NCBI GenBank assembly: GCA_002355495.1
Contig: AP017424.1
Location: 6,451,501 to 6,515,500, forward strand
Length of the DNA stretch: 64,000 bases
Origin: Streptomyces laurentii
GTDB lineage: Bacteria; Actinomycetota; Actinomycetes; Streptomycetales; Streptomycetaceae
Reading direction: 5' to 3'
Of the stretch, positions 63,927 through 64,000 are shown in pieces. Each line of letters opens with the position of its first letter. Position 1 is the first letter of the stretch. The translations under genes were made by a program, and so were the position numbers. The notes under the pieces were generated by a model. The model worked only from the letters and a program-made list of their open reading frames with translations. It made no database searches and was not told where the DNA came from.

Positions 63927-64000
63927 TCGCGTTTCCCCGACTCCCGCCCGCCGGGCCGGTGTTCACAGCCAGCCGTGGCGATTGGCCTGGACGCCGAGCT

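Overview
The window is about 72% GC with strong third-position GC bias, Shine-Dalgarno-led GTG/ATG starts and gene families typical of Streptomyces (calerythrin, GAF-LuxR regulators, ECF41 sigma, HelR, TIGR04222 protein, AllR). It is a chromosomal stretch with no rRNA, tRNA, CRISPR array or recognisable insertion sequence.

Layout. (1) 1-4216: a secreted vWA protein cut by the window edge, a LuxR-type regulator, a membrane-anchored Ig-like protein and a DUF4157 HELTH protein; this set resembles the border of a Streptomyces contractile injection (eCIS) locus. (2) 4551-10523: secreted adenosine deaminase, rifamycin-resistance RNA polymerase helicase HelR with a rifamycin-associated inverted repeat, a histidine phosphatase and a four-EF-hand protein. 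(3) 10634-14605: a small terpene cluster (terpene cyclase plus two cytochromes P450, one with an apparent frameshift). (4) 14814-21689: a GAF-LuxR regulator divergent from two acyl-CoA ligases, then an acetyltransferase, a TIGR04222 membrane protein and a zinc-ribbon/Mrr-like protein.

(5) 21923-37574, with partners at 45776-47407 and 55371-57972, is a dispersed purine/ureide catabolic system. Two NCS2 permeases and 8-oxoguanine deaminase supply purines. Urate oxidase, UraH and UraD make S-allantoin, and allantoinase makes allantoate. Glyoxylate from later steps enters glyoxylate carboligase / tartronate semialdehyde reductase / hydroxypyruvate isomerase or malate synthase. Catalase removes the H2O2 made by urate oxidase. 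The IclR regulator is AllR-like. Two palindromes recur in the promoters: TTCC-N7-GGAA (gcl, hyi, aceB, allB; probably AllR) and a second, TTCAAC-N5-GTTGAA type (katA, uraD operon, aceB, allB), whose regulator I cannot name. No allantoicase or xanthine dehydrogenase lies in the window.

(6) 37829-43416 is an accessory patch: a small unknown protein, a beta-family protein, a large unknown ORF with an apparent frameshift, and debris (an SDR tail, a lanthionine-synthetase cyclase fragment, an ORF without its own stop). (7) 43417-45682: nitroreductase, ECF41 sigma factor and a small membrane protein. (8) 47678-55244: MobA-like nucleotidyltransferase, DUF5955 protein, a LuxR/NarL two-component system and an ABC exporter that share a promoter palindrome although a kelch/galactose-oxidase-like gene pair now separates them. 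(9) 58159-63823: alpha/beta hydrolase (stop codon missing), SDR, DHFR-like reductase, EamA transporter, small membrane protein and a secreted HEFGHH zinc metallopeptidase.
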